This document shows, piece after piece, positions 41,951 through 52,053 of a stretch of DNA of 64,000 bases. Origin of the DNA: Kutzneria chonburiensis (GTDB lineage: Bacteria > Actinomycetota > Actinomycetes > Mycobacteriales > Pseudonocardiaceae); contig NZ_CP097263.1 in NCBI RefSeq assembly GCF_028622115.1, forward strand, positions 9,993,501 to 10,057,500, written 5' to 3'. Below the pieces are notes generated by a model. It worked only from the letters and a program-made list of their open reading frames with translations. It was not told the DNA's origin and made no database searches. How positions within the stretch are numbered: position 1 is the stretch's first letter; the number at the start of each line of letters is the position of its first letter. A program made the position numbers and the translations under genes.

Positions 41951-43177
41951 GTGCGTAACCGGACGGTGAAGGCCGCGGTGGTGGTCATGGCCGGCGCTTT
42001 GGCGCTGGCAGCCTGCGGCACGAACAAGACCGAGAGCGGCGGAGGCGGCTCCGCCAGCTGCGACACGAGCAAGGGCACGCTCACGATCGGCGTGATCGCC
42101 CCGCTGACCGGCAACCTGTCGGCGTTGGGCCTGGGCATCCAGCACTCCGCCGAGCTCGCCGTGGCCGAGGCCAACGACAAGTGCACGGTCAAGGGCTACA
42201 AGCTGACCGTGGACCCGGAGGACGACCAGGCGACGCCGCAGGTCGGCGCGCAGGCCGCCACCAAGCTGTCCTCGGACTCCAACGTGGTCGGCGTGGTCGG
42301 CACGCTGAACTCCTCGGTGGCCCAGACGGTGCAGCCGATCCTGTCGGGCAAGAAGGTCCCGCAGATCTCGCCGGCCAACACCAACCCGTCCCTGACCAAG
42401 GGCACGGACCTGAGCAACCCGAAGCGCCAGTTCCCGAGCTACTTCCGGGTCTGCACCACGGACAACTACCAGGGCCCTGACGCGGCCGACTACCTGGTGA
42501 AGAAGGCCGGCAAGAAGAAGATCGCCATCATCCAGGACGGCAAGACCTACGGTGCCGGCCTGGCCGCCGCGTTCTCCGAGCGGGCGACCACCGACGGCGC
42601 CACCATCGTCGACAAGGAGCAGGTCGGCGAGAAGGACACCGACTTCTCCGGCGTGCTGACCAAGGTCAAGGCGGCCGCCCCCGACGCCATCTACTACGGC
42701 GGCGAGTACCCGGTGGCCGGCCCGCTGTCCAAGCAGGCGCAGGGCCTCGGCCTCAACGTCCCGGTGATGGGCGGCGACGGCATCTTCGACCCGAAGTTCA
42801 TCGACCTCGGCGGCAAGGAGGGTGACCTGGCCACCTCGGTCGGCGCCCCGACCGAGTCGCTCGACACCGCCAAGGACTTCGTGAAGGCCTACGCGGCCAA
42901 GGGTTACAAGGACCCGTACGCGGCGTACGGCGCCTTCTCCTACGACGCGGCCAACGCGATCATCGCCAGCCTGGCCACGACCCTGGGCGACAGCGGCACC
43001 TGGGCCGACGGCCAGCGCGACAAGCTGATCAGCAACATCGGCTCGTACAAGGGCAACGGCGCGACCGGCGCGGTGGCGTTCGACCAGTACGGCGACAGCA
43101 CCAACAAGGTCCTGACGGTGTACCAGGTCACCGGCAAGGAGTGGAAGGCAGTCCAGACGGGTCCGTTCGAGGGCTGA
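41951..43177 (+). CDS. livJ: Branched-chain amino acid ABC transporter substrate-binding lipoprotein
   Basis: A 408-residue type I periplasmic-binding lipoprotein. The signal peptide ends in lipobox LALAAC, with the lipidated cysteine followed by a Ser/Gly linker. The mature fold begins TLTIGVIAPLTGNLSALGLGIQHSAELAVAEAN, a hallmark of the Leu/Ile/Val-binding group, and continues with VVGVVGTLNSSVAQTVQPIL. I chose GTG 41951, preceded by GGAGAAGGGA at 6-base spacing, over the in-frame start at 41909. It is the first gene of livJHMGF. It likely captures branched-chain amino acids or related amides outside the membrane. Confidence 0.93.
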   Translation: MRNRTVKAAVVVMAGALALAACGTNKTESGGGGSASCDTSKGTLTIGVIAPLTGNLSALGLGIQHSAELAVAEANDKCTVKGYKLTVDPEDDQATPQVGAQAATKLSSDSNVVGVVGTLNSSVAQTVQPILSGKKVPQISPANTNPSLTKGTDLSNPKRQFPSYFRVCTTDNYQGPDAADYLVKKAGKKKIAIIQDGKTYGAGLAAAFSERATTDGATIVDKEQVGEKDTDFSGVLTKVKAAAPDAIYYGGEYPVAGPLSKQAQGLGLNVPVMGGDGIFDPKFIDLGGKEGDLATSVGAPTESLDTAKDFVKAYAAKGYKDPYAAYGAFSYDAANAIIASLATTLGDSGTWADGQRDKLISNIGSYKGNGATGAVAFDQYGDSTNKVLTVYQVTGKEWKAVQTGPFEG

Positions 43178-43204
43178 CCGCTCTACTGACATGAGCACGG
43201 TTTC

Positions 43205-43242
43205 GGCGGGGGTGGGTGCCTCACAAGGGCCTCGCCCCCGCC
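43205..43242. promoter_or_regulatory. Stem-loop between livJ and livH
   Basis: Inverted arms GGCGGGGG (43205-43212) and CCCCCGCC (43235-43242) enclose a 22-base loop in the 81-base space between livJ and livH, ending just before the livH ribosome site. Such intercistronic hairpins often lower expression of the membrane genes relative to the abundant binding protein, by partial termination or by protecting the livJ 3' end. Role inferred. Confidence 0.55.
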
Positions 43243-43258
43243 GTCTATGGAGGTAGCA

Positions 43259-44176
43259 GTGGGAACCCTGTTGCAACAGATAGCCAACGGGCTCATCTTC
43301 GGCGGTTTGATCGCCATGGTGGCCCTGGGCTACACGATGGTCTACGGGATCATCCAGCTCATCAACTTCGCGCACGGCGAGGTCTTCATGACCGGCGCCT
43401 TCGGCGGCCTGTTCACCTACACCTACATCCTGCCCGCCGCGGCCCAGCAGATCTGGTACGTGGCCCTGCCGGCGATGTTGGTCGGCGGCATGATCACCTC
43501 GCTGGTGATCGCCCTGCTGATGGAGCGCTTCGCCTATCGGCCGCTGCGCAACGCGCCCCGGCTGGCGCCGCTGATCACGGCACTCGGCGTGTCGGTGCTG
43601 CTCCAGGAAGTGGTCCGGATCTGGTACCCGGGCGCGACCTCGGCGATCCCGTTCCCGAGCCTGCTCGACTCGGTGCCGCTGCACCTCGGTCCGATCACCC
43701 TCAAGCCGAGCGGCCTGCTGATGCTGGTCGTGTCGCTGGTGCTGACGGTTGTCCTGCAGACTTACGTCAGCCGGTCCCGGATGGGCCGCGCGATGCGGGC
43801 CACCGCGCAGGACCCGGACACCGCCCGGCTGATGGGCATCAACCCGGACCGCGTGATCGTGCTGACCTTCGCCATCGGCGCGGTGCTGGCCGGTGTCGGC
43901 GGCGTGCTGTACGGCAGCTACATCAACGCCGTGGACAACCTCATCGGCTTCCAGAACGGCTTGTTCGCCTTCGCCGCGGCCGTGCTCGGCGGCATCGGCA
44001 GCATCCGCGGCGCGGTCATCGGCGCGTTCATCATCGGCCTGATCAAGAACCTGGCCGACATCTACCTGCCCGGCGGCACCGCGTACGACTACGTGTGGAT
44101 CTTCATCCTGCTCATCGCGGTGCTGGTGTTCCGGCCGCAGGGTCTGTTCGGCGAGGCGGAAAGGGTGCGGGCATGA
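43259..44176 (+). CDS. livH: Branched-chain amino acid ABC transporter permease LivH
   Basis: A 305-residue integral membrane protein with about eight hydrophobic segments. It opens GTLLQQIANGLIFGGLIAMVALGYTMVYGI and has the family stretch INFAHGEVFMTGAF. The cytoplasmic EAA-like loop is GRAMRATAQDPDTARLMGINPDRVI, followed by GGVLYGSYINAV. GTG 43259 is chosen because GGAGG lies 5 bases upstream; ATG 43247 overlaps that site. The stop overlaps the livM start (ATGA). It pairs with LivM to form the translocation channel. Confidence 0.93.
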   Translation: MGTLLQQIANGLIFGGLIAMVALGYTMVYGIIQLINFAHGEVFMTGAFGGLFTYTYILPAAAQQIWYVALPAMLVGGMITSLVIALLMERFAYRPLRNAPRLAPLITALGVSVLLQEVVRIWYPGATSAIPFPSLLDSVPLHLGPITLKPSGLLMLVVSLVLTVVLQTYVSRSRMGRAMRATAQDPDTARLMGINPDRVIVLTFAIGAVLAGVGGVLYGSYINAVDNLIGFQNGLFAFAAAVLGGIGSIRGAVIGAFIIGLIKNLADIYLPGGTAYDYVWIFILLIAVLVFRPQGLFGEAERVRA

Positions 44177-45885
44177 AAACGCTGGCTCGACCGCTCATCA
44201 TCGTCGGCGCGATCGTCATCATCATCGGCGCGCTGCTGCCGTGGGCCACCTTCGTGCTCAACGACGGCGCCTACCCGGACAAGGCGTCGCTGGAGTTCTT
44301 CGACGCCCCGTTCGGACTCAGCTCGTTCCGGCTGTACCTGGAGATCCTCGGCCTTGCCGCGCTGGTCTTCGCCTTCGTGCCGCTGCACGACCGGGTCCGC
44401 GTGCTCAAGTCCGTCGGCTGGGGCGCGGCCGGCATCGCCGTGATCAACACGCTGTTCATCATCGGCGACGGCGGCGGCCTCGGCGCCGTCACGGCGGCCG
44501 ACGGCCACTCGGCGTTCGGCGGCCTGGCCGCGGTCGTCGGCGCGGCACTGGTGCTGGTCGGCGTCTACCAGCTGCCGAAGCAGCGGCTGGCGGTGATCAA
44601 GCCGAGGCTGCCGTTCTGGGCCGAGTGGCTGGTCCTGGTGGTGGCGTTCGTGGCGATGCTGTTCCTGATCACCGAGACGCTCACCGCAGGCGGCCACAGC
44701 GGCGTGTCCGACCCGTACATCGGCCCGCTGTTCCTGTCCTACCTCTGCGCGGCCGGCGCGCTGCTCGGCGTGCTGTACGCCTTCGGCGTCACCAAGTGGA
44801 TCTCGGACCTGTCCGAGCGCCACCGCATCTTCAGCATCGTCGTGCTGGTGCTGTGCGCGGTGGCCGTGCCGCTCACCTCGGTCGGCAACGACTACTGGAT
44901 GACCATCACCGCCAACATCGGTGTGTACGCGGCGACGGCCATCGGCCTGAACATCGTGGTCGGCCTGGCCGGCCTGCTCGACCTCGGCTACGTCGCGTTC
45001 ATGGGCATCGGCGCGTTCGTCGCGGCCAACCTGTCCGGCGCGGTCGCCGCCGAGTTCGGCATCCGGCTGCCGTTCCTGCTCGCCGCGATCATCGCCGGCA
45101 TCGTGGCCGGCCTGTTCGGCGCGGTCGTCGGCTCGCCGACGCTGCGGGTCCGCGGCGACTACCTGGCCATCGTCACGCTGGCCTTCGGTGAGATCTTCGT
45201 CCGGGTCTCGCAGAACAACATCGGCGGCCTGACCGGCGGCTCCAACGCCATCCCGAACATCCCGGACCTGACCCTGTTCGGGGCCGCGTTCAACGACCCG
45301 CTCACCATCGGCGGCATCCAGCTGCCCGGCGGTGTCCTGTACTACTTCCTGATCGTGCTGCTGGTCGCGCTGGTGATGTTCGTCTTCGGCAACCTGAAGA
45401 ACAGCCGCATCGGCCGGGCCTGGATCGCCATCCGCGAGGACGAGGACGTGGCCCGCGCGATGGGCGTGAAGACCGGGAAGCTCAAGATCCTGGCCTTCAT
45501 GACCGGCGCCACGACTGCCGGCCTGGCCGGCGCGGTGTTCGCGCACAAGCTGGCCACCGCCTCGTACGACAGCTTCCAGTTCAACTGGTCGGTCACGCTG
45601 CTGGCCGCGGTCATCCTCGGCGGCATGGGCACGATCCCCGGCGCGGTGCTCGGAGCCGCGCTGCTGACCGTGCTGCCGGAGGAGCTGCGCCAGTTCCAGA
45701 ACTACCGGCTGCTGGTCTTCGGCCTGGCGCTGGTCGTGATCATGCGGTTCCGGCCGCAGGGCCTGATCGCCGACCGGCACCGTCGGGCCGAGCTGGCCGA
45801 CGAGGACGTGACCGGCGAGTCACTGGACGACACGGCGATCAAGGGTTCGGTCGCGGTCGCGGGAGTCAAGGAGGCCGGCGCATGA
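44173..45885 (+). CDS. livM: Branched-chain amino acid ABC transporter permease LivM (N-terminally extended)
   Basis: A 570-residue membrane protein. The C-terminal two-thirds is a standard LivM: GLNIVVGLAGLLDLGYVAFMGIGAFVAANL, LRVRGDYLAIVTLAFGEI, IGGLTGGSNAI and the EAA-type loop GRAWIAIREDEDVARAMGVKTGKLK. About 230 N-terminal residues add extra hydrophobic helices (LIIVGAIVIIIGALLPWATFV and others) beyond the enterobacterial length. Such extension is common in actinobacterial LivM as I recall. It starts at ATG 44173 inside the livH stop and its own stop overlaps livG, so production is translationally coupled. Confidence 0.93.
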   Translation: MKTLARPLIIVGAIVIIIGALLPWATFVLNDGAYPDKASLEFFDAPFGLSSFRLYLEILGLAALVFAFVPLHDRVRVLKSVGWGAAGIAVINTLFIIGDGGGLGAVTAADGHSAFGGLAAVVGAALVLVGVYQLPKQRLAVIKPRLPFWAEWLVLVVAFVAMLFLITETLTAGGHSGVSDPYIGPLFLSYLCAAGALLGVLYAFGVTKWISDLSERHRIFSIVVLVLCAVAVPLTSVGNDYWMTITANIGVYAATAIGLNIVVGLAGLLDLGYVAFMGIGAFVAANLSGAVAAEFGIRLPFLLAAIIAGIVAGLFGAVVGSPTLRVRGDYLAIVTLAFGEIFVRVSQNNIGGLTGGSNAIPNIPDLTLFGAAFNDPLTIGGIQLPGGVLYYFLIVLLVALVMFVFGNLKNSRIGRAWIAIREDEDVARAMGVKTGKLKILAFMTGATTAGLAGAVFAHKLATASYDSFQFNWSVTLLAAVILGGMGTIPGAVLGAALLTVLPEELRQFQNYRLLVFGLALVVIMRFRPQGLIADRHRRAELADEDVTGESLDDTAIKGSVAVAGVKEAGA

Positions 45886-46690
45886 GCACCCCGGTGTTGC
45901 AGGCACGGGACGTGTCCATGATCTTCGGCGGCCTGGCCGCGCTGCGGAACGTGTCCCTCAGCCTGGACGAGGGCAAGATCCACGGCTTGATCGGGCCGAA
46001 CGGCGCCGGCAAGACGACCTTCTTCAACTGCCTGACCGGCCTGTACACGCCGACCACCGGGCAGGTGCTGCTCAAGGGCGCCGTGCTGCCCGGCGACCCG
46101 GCGGCGGTCACCGACGCCGGCGTGGCCCGGACGTTCCAGAACATCCGGCTGTTCCCCAGCATGACCGTGCTGGAGAACGTGTTGCTGGGCCGGCACGTGC
46201 GGATGAAGCAGGGTCCGCTGTCGTCGCTGTTCCACGGGCCGGCGTTCCGCCGCGGCGAGGCCGCCGCGCGGGACCGGGCCCGTGAGCTGCTGGCCTTCGT
46301 CGGACTGAGCCGGGTCGAGGACGAGCTGTCCCGCAACCTGCCCTACGGCGACCAGCGGCGGCTGGAGATCGCCCGCGCGCTGGCCACCGATCCGGCGGTG
46401 CTGCTGCTGGACGAGCCGACCGCCGGCATGAACCCGCAGGAGACCGAGGCGGCCCGCCAGCTGATCTTCCGGATCCGCGACACGGGCGTGTCGGTCGTGG
46501 TCATCGAGCACGACACGAAGTTCATCTTCACGTTGTGCGACCGGGTTTCCGTGCTGGTGCAGGGCGAGCTGCTGATCGAGGGCACGCCGGACGAGGTGCG
46601 CGGCGACCCCCGCGTCGTCGAGGCGTACCTGGGCAAGCCGCCCGAGGAAGTCGAGGCCGAGCTGCAGGCCGTGCAGGAGGGAGACACGCC

Positions 46691-46694
<4 letters not shown>
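45882..46694 (+). CDS. livG: Branched-chain amino acid ABC transporter ATPase LivG
   Basis: A 270-residue ATPase. Walker A is GPNGAGKTT and the Q-loop region is GVARTFQNIRLF, the LivG fingerprint. In place of the usual LSGGQ signature it has LPYGDQRRLEIARAL, normal for LivG, followed by Walker B VLLLDEPTAGMNP and H-loop IEHD. The ATG overlaps the livM stop by four bases and the stop overlaps the livF GTG. A C-terminal tail of about 25 acidic residues (PPEEVEAELQAVQEGDTP) is extra. Confidence 0.94.
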
Positions 46695-47449
<755 letters not shown>

Positions 47450-47456
47450 CTTCTCA

Positions 47457-47541
47457 CCCCCGCGAGTCCCGCCCACAGTCACACCGAATGTGTGAAACCG
47501 ATTCATCAATTCGGTGTGACGCTGGGCGGGACTCGCGGGGG
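47457..47541. terminator. Very long palindrome (32-bp arms) between livF and the thioesterase gene
   Basis: Left arm 47457-47488 and right arm 47510-47541 are complementary at 30 of 32 positions, with a 21-base loop. It follows livF by 7 bases and faces the convergent thioesterase gene, so it can terminate both. The right arm lies inside the thioesterase coding region and encodes its last residues, and the stop codon lies in the loop. Size and perfection exceed an ordinary terminator. Confidence 0.8.
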
Positions 47542-47964
47542 TTTCGCGCCGGTTTTGGCGCGGATGGCGCAGGTGAGGCGGGCGGTGCAGATCCGCTTGC
47601 CGGCCTCGTCGGTGATCACGATCTCGAACGAGGACATGGTCTTGCCGACGTGCAGCGGAGTGGCGACGCCGGTGACCAGGCCGGCCACCGCGCCCCGGTG
47701 GTGCGTGCACGACAGCTCGACGCCCATGGCGATCAGCCCGTGGTCGGCGGCGTGCATGGCGGCGGCGATGGAACCAAGGGTCTCGGCCAGCACGGCATTG
47801 GCGCCGCCGTGCAGCAGCCCGTACGGCTGGCGGTTGCCGGCCACCGGCATGGTGCCGACCAGCCGGTCACGGTCCCATTCGGTGATCTCGATACCCATCT
47901 TGGCCGGCAGCTGCTCGGGCAGCGCCGCGAGCTCCTCCGAGCGGGCCCGCGCGGTCTCGGTCAC
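47506..47964 (-). CDS. PaaI-type hotdog-fold acyl-CoA thioesterase
   Basis: A 152-residue single hotdog domain. The family motif is PYGLLHGGANAVLAETLGSIAA, in which the Asn-His/Gly region and the Glu or Asp of the helix form the catalytic pocket, followed by GVELSCTHHRGAVAGLVTG. The second GTG at 47964 has GGAGG at 5-base spacing and is preferred to GTG 47970. It is divergent from polA by 45 bases, an arrangement I recall as conserved in actinobacteria. The natural acyl-CoA is unknown; aromatic or medium-chain substrates are typical. The last residues (PPRVPPSVTPN) are encoded by the long palindrome. Confidence 0.9.
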   Translation of the reverse strand: MTETARARSEELAALPEQLPAKMGIEITEWDRDRLVGTMPVAGNRQPYGLLHGGANAVLAETLGSIAAAMHAADHGLIAMGVELSCTHHRGAVAGLVTGVATPLHVGKTMSSFEIVITDEAGKRICTARLTCAIRAKTGAKPPRVPPSVTPN

Positions 47965-48009
47965 CGCCACCTCCACGTCTTGTCGGACCCTCACCCTAGA
48001 CTCGGCCCC

Positions 48010-50712
48010 GTGAACCAGGCCGCAGCCCACACCGACAACCGTCTCCTGCTGCTCGACGGCCACTCGCTGGCCTACCGGGCGTTCTTCGCGCTGCCCGCGG
48101 AGAACTTCAAGACGACCACCGGGCAGACCACCAACGCGGTCTACGGCTTCACCTCGATGCTGATCAATCTGCTGCGCGACGAGAAGCCGACGCACCTGGC
48201 GGTGGCCTTCGACGTCTCGCGCAAGACCTTCCGCACGGAGCACTACTCCGAGTACAAGGCCAACCGGTCGGCCACCCCGGACGAGTTCCGCGGCCAGGTC
48301 AGCCTGGTCCAGGACGTGCTCGGCGCGCTGGGCATCCCGGTGCTGGAGAAGGACAACTTCGAGGCCGACGACATCATCGCCACGCTGACCACGCAGGCCT
48401 CGGCCGACGGTTTCGAGGTGCTCATCTGCACCGGCGACCGCGACGCCCTCCAGCTGGTCACCGACAAGGTGACGGTGCTCTACCCGCGCAAGGGCGTCTC
48501 CGACCTGACCCGGTTCACGCCCGACGCCGTGCAGGAGAAGTACAACCTGACGCCGCAGCAGTATCCGGACTTCGCGGCGCTGCGCGGCGACCCGTCGGAC
48601 AACCTGCCCGGCATCCCCGGCGTCGGCGAGAAGACCGCGGCCAAGTGGATCCGCGAGTTCGGCTCGCTCGGCGACCTGGTCGACCGGGTGGACGAGGTCA
48701 AGGGCAAGACCGGCGACGCGCTGCGGGCCAACCTGTCCAACGTGTTGCTCAACCGGCAGCTCACCGAGTTGGTCAAGGACGTCGAGATCCCGCTGGCGCC
48801 GGCCGACCTGGCGGTGCGGCCGTGGGACCGGGACCGCGTGCACCGGCTGTTCGACGACCTGGAGTTCCGGGTGCTGCGCGACCGGCTGTTCGCCACGTTG
48901 AGCAGCGCCGAGCCGGAGGCCGACGAGGGCTTCGAGGTGACCGGCGGCGCGATCCCGTCCGGCGAGCTGGCGGCGTGGCTGGACAAGCACGCCCGCACCG
49001 GCGCGCGCGTCGGCCTGGCGTTCAAGGGGACCTGGGGCAGCGGAACCGGCGACATCGAGGGCATCGCGCTGGCCACCGCGGCCGGCGAGGGCGGCTATCT
49101 CGACGCCACCGCGCTGACCGAGTCGGACGAGAAAGCCCTCGCGGCCTGGCTGGCCGACGCGAAGGTGGCCAAGGCCGGGCACGACTTCAAGGGCCCCGTG
49201 CATGCCCTGCGGGCCCGCGGCTGGGACCCGAAGGGCTGGACCAGCGACACTGCCCTGGCGGCGTACCTGGTGCGGCCGGGGCAGCGCTCGTTCGAGCTGG
49301 ACGACCTCGTGCTGCGCTACCTCAAGCGTGAGCTGCGGGCCGAGGAAGGCATCGACGACGGGCAGCTGTCGCTGCTGGCCGACGAGTCCGCCGACCTGGA
49401 GGCCGCGGCCAGGACGCAGATCGTCAAGGCGAAGGCCGTGGCCGAGCTGGCCGACGCGCTGGACACCGCGCTGGAGTCGATCGGCAGCCGACGGCTGCTG
49501 GACGAGCTGGAGCTGCCGCTGCTGGGCGTGCTCGGGGAGCTCGAGCAGGCCGGCATCTGCGTCGACGTCGAGCACCTCACCGAGCTGGAGGCGCACTTCG
49601 CCGGCCGGGTGAAGCAGGCCGCGCAGGACGCGTACTCGGTGATCGGCAAGGAGATCAACCTCGGCTCGCCCAAGCAGTTGCAGGTCGTGCTGTTCGAGGA
49701 CCTCAACATGCCGAAGACCAAGCGCACCAAGACCGGTTACACCACCGACGCCGAGGCGTTGCAGACGCTGTACGAGACCACCGAGCACCCGTTCCTGGCC
49801 CACCTGCTGGAGCACCGGGACGCGTCCCGGCTCAAGACCACTGTGGACGGTCTGCTCAAGTCGGTGGCCGACGACGGCCGCATCCACACCACGTTCAACC
49901 AGATGATCGCGGCCACCGGGCGGCTGTCCTCGACCGACCCCAACCTCCAGAACATCCCGGTGCGCACCGAGGAGGGCCGCCGGATCCGGCAGTCGTTCGT
50001 GGTCGGCTCGGGCTACGCCGAGCTGATGACCGCCGACTACAGCCAGATCGAGATGCGGATCATGGCGACCCTGTCCAAGGACGAGGGCTTGATCGAGGCC
50101 TTCAACACCGGCGAGGACCTGCACACCTACGTGGCCGCGCAGGCCTTCTCGCTGCCGATCGAGGAGGTCACCGGCGAGCTGCGGCGGCGGGTCAAGGCCA
50201 TGACCTACGGCCTGGCCTACGGTCTGTCGGCGTTCGGCCTTGCCTCGCAGCTGCGGATCTCCACCGAGGAGGCCCGCGCGCAGATGGAGGCCTACTTCGC
50301 CCGGTTCGGCGGCGTGCGCGACTACCTCCAGGCCATCGTGGTCAAGGCGCGGGCCGACGGCTACACCGAGACCATCCTCGGCCGCCGGCGCTACCTGCCC
50401 GACCTCAACAGCGACAACCGCCAGCGCCGCGAGATGGCCGAGCGGATGGCCCTCAACGCCCCCATCCAGGGCAGCGCCGCCGACATCATCAAGGTGGCCA
50501 TGCTCGGCGTGCACAAGGCCTTGCAGGAGGCCGGCCTGCGCAGCCGGGTGCTGCTCCAGGTGCACGACGAACTCGTGCTGGAGCTGGCCGAGGGCGAGCA
50601 CGAGCAGGTCGAGGCCCTGGTCCGGGACAACATGGGCAACGCCTACCAGCTTGCCGTTCCGCTGGAGGTCTCGGTGGGCTACGGCCGTTCGTGGGACGAG
50701 GCCGCCCACTAG
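48010..50712 (+). CDS. polA: DNA polymerase I
   Basis: A 900-residue repair and Okazaki-fragment polymerase. The 5'-3' exonuclease domain (1-300) has LLLLDGHSLAYRAFFAL, DNFEADDIIATL and GDPSDNLPGIPGVGEKTA. The middle 3'-5' exonuclease-like domain (about 315-490) lacks the DxE motif (GLAFKGTWG at that place), so proofreading is lost, as in other actinobacterial PolA. The polymerase domain has RLSSTDPNLQNIPVRTEEGRRIR (motif A approach), TADYSQIEMRIMA, the O-helix RRRVKAMTYGLAYGLS and VHDELVLE. The GTG at 48010 gives the usual N-terminus; the in-frame extension upstream is spurious. The stop overlaps the convergent MocR gene by four bases. Confidence 0.97.
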   Translation: MNQAAAHTDNRLLLLDGHSLAYRAFFALPAENFKTTTGQTTNAVYGFTSMLINLLRDEKPTHLAVAFDVSRKTFRTEHYSEYKANRSATPDEFRGQVSLVQDVLGALGIPVLEKDNFEADDIIATLTTQASADGFEVLICTGDRDALQLVTDKVTVLYPRKGVSDLTRFTPDAVQEKYNLTPQQYPDFAALRGDPSDNLPGIPGVGEKTAAKWIREFGSLGDLVDRVDEVKGKTGDALRANLSNVLLNRQLTELVKDVEIPLAPADLAVRPWDRDRVHRLFDDLEFRVLRDRLFATLSSAEPEADEGFEVTGGAIPSGELAAWLDKHARTGARVGLAFKGTWGSGTGDIEGIALATAAGEGGYLDATALTESDEKALAAWLADAKVAKAGHDFKGPVHALRARGWDPKGWTSDTALAAYLVRPGQRSFELDDLVLRYLKRELRAEEGIDDGQLSLLADESADLEAAARTQIVKAKAVAELADALDTALESIGSRRLLDELELPLLGVLGELEQAGICVDVEHLTELEAHFAGRVKQAAQDAYSVIGKEINLGSPKQLQVVLFEDLNMPKTKRTKTGYTTDAEALQTLYETTEHPFLAHLLEHRDASRLKTTVDGLLKSVADDGRIHTTFNQMIAATGRLSSTDPNLQNIPVRTEEGRRIRQSFVVGSGYAELMTADYSQIEMRIMATLSKDEGLIEAFNTGEDLHTYVAAQAFSLPIEEVTGELRRRVKAMTYGLAYGLSAFGLASQLRISTEEARAQMEAYFARFGGVRDYLQAIVVKARADGYTETILGRRRYLPDLNSDNRQRREMAERMALNAPIQGSAADIIKVAMLGVHKALQEAGLRSRVLLQVHDELVLELAEGEHEQVEALVRDNMGNAYQLAVPLEVSVGYGRSWDEAAH

Positions 50713-51992
50713 CTCTCCACGATTTCCCTTACGGTGTCCAGTGTCCGGCGCAGGTCGGGCACTGGCACCGAGCCGAGGGCCAGCCGCAACGCCTGCGGCA
50801 CAACGGGAGTGGTCGCGAACTGCTCGGCCGTGGCGACGGAGATCCGGTGCCGGGCCAGGGCCGCGGCGACGTGGTCGGCCCGGCCGGGCAGCGGCAGCCA
50901 GAGGAAGTACGACGCCGGGTGGCTGACGAACGGCAGCCCGGCGAAGACGTCACGGGCGATCGCCTGCCGCATATGGGCATCCGTGCGTTTGTGGGCCTCC
51001 AACCGGTCCACGGTGCCGTCCTCCAGCCACCGCCGGATCAGGGCGACGTTGAGCGCCGGGGTGTTCCAGGTGGTGGCGCGGATGACCCGTTCGATCGGCT
51101 TGGGTTCGGGCGCGACGACGTAGCCGACGCGCAGCCCGGTGGCCACGCTCTTCGAGAGGCTGGAGACGTAGACCGTGCGCTCCGGGGCCAGCGCGGCCAG
51201 CGGCGGGGGAGCGTCCTCGACGAGGTAGGCGTAGGCGCCGTCCTCGATGATCAGCAGCCCGTGCCGGCGAGCCGTTGCCACCAAACGTTTCCGTGCCGTC
51301 AGCGACATGACCGTGCCGAGCGGGTTGTGCAGCGTCGGCATCGTGTAGACCGCGCGGACCGGCCGTCGGCGGCACAGCTTGTCGAGGTTGGTCGTGGCCA
51401 CCAACTCCAGGCCCAAAGTGTGGGCCAGCACCTTGAAACCGGTGTACGTCAACGGATCCACGGCCACCACGTCCCCGCGTTGCAGGGTGGCCATGGCCGT
51501 CGCGGCGAGGCCGTGCTGTGCGCCGCTGACGATCAGCACGTTCGCGGCGTCCACGGTCAGGCCGCGACGTTCCAGATGCTTGGCGACTGCGGTGCGGGCC
51601 TCGATCCGGCCGGCGTGCGGTTGGTAGTGCAGCAACGACTCGAGCTCGCCCGCTGCCAGCTCTCGCAACGCGTTGCGCAGCAGGTCGGCCTGGCCGGGGA
51701 TGGCCGGGTAGTTGAACTGGAGGTCGACGGCGTCGGCCGCCACCGCCTGTTCGTCGATGCCTTGCCCGGCAAGCAAAGCCGTGTCCCGCACGAAGGTGCC
51801 GCGGCCCGGCTCGCCCGTCACCAGGCCCATCGCCTCCAGCTCCGCGTACACGCGCGTCGCCGTGACCAGCGCGATTCCTTCCCGCGCGGCCAGTTCCCGG
51901 TGCGTCGGCAGCCGCGTCCCCACCGGCCAGCGGCCCGCGCGCAGCTGCGCCGCGAGACCGTCCACCACGCCCTTGTACCGGGGAGTCCGCAC
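50709..51992 (-). CDS. MocR-family GntR/aminotransferase transcriptional regulator
   Basis: A 427-residue fusion. The N-terminal GntR winged helix (1-70) has GTRLPTHRELAAREGIALVTATRVYAELEAMGLV. A linker leads to a fold-type I aminotransferase domain with the PLP lysine in SSLSKSVATGLRVGY, the LLHYQPHAG region and YTMPTLHNPLGTVMS. MocR proteins use PLP adducts as signals to regulate nearby genes. It is divergent from the DJ-1/PfpI gene with 61 bases between starts, so that gene is the probable target. PLP-synthesis genes are not adjacent, making a PdxR role less likely. Confidence 0.92.
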   Translation of the reverse strand: MRTPRYKGVVDGLAAQLRAGRWPVGTRLPTHRELAAREGIALVTATRVYAELEAMGLVTGEPGRGTFVRDTALLAGQGIDEQAVAADAVDLQFNYPAIPGQADLLRNALRELAAGELESLLHYQPHAGRIEARTAVAKHLERRGLTVDAANVLIVSGAQHGLAATAMATLQRGDVVAVDPLTYTGFKVLAHTLGLELVATTNLDKLCRRRPVRAVYTMPTLHNPLGTVMSLTARKRLVATARRHGLLIIEDGAYAYLVEDAPPPLAALAPERTVYVSSLSKSVATGLRVGYVVAPEPKPIERVIRATTWNTPALNVALIRRWLEDGTVDRLEAHKRTDAHMRQAIARDVFAGLPFVSHPASYFLWLPLPGRADHVAAALARHRISVATAEQFATTPVVPQALRLALGSVPVPDLRRTLDTVREIVES

Positions 51993-52053
51993 CGGCCGAT
52001 TGTATCCATGACAATTCTTCGACTGTCATGAAAACCGGCCCTAGCCTGGGCCA

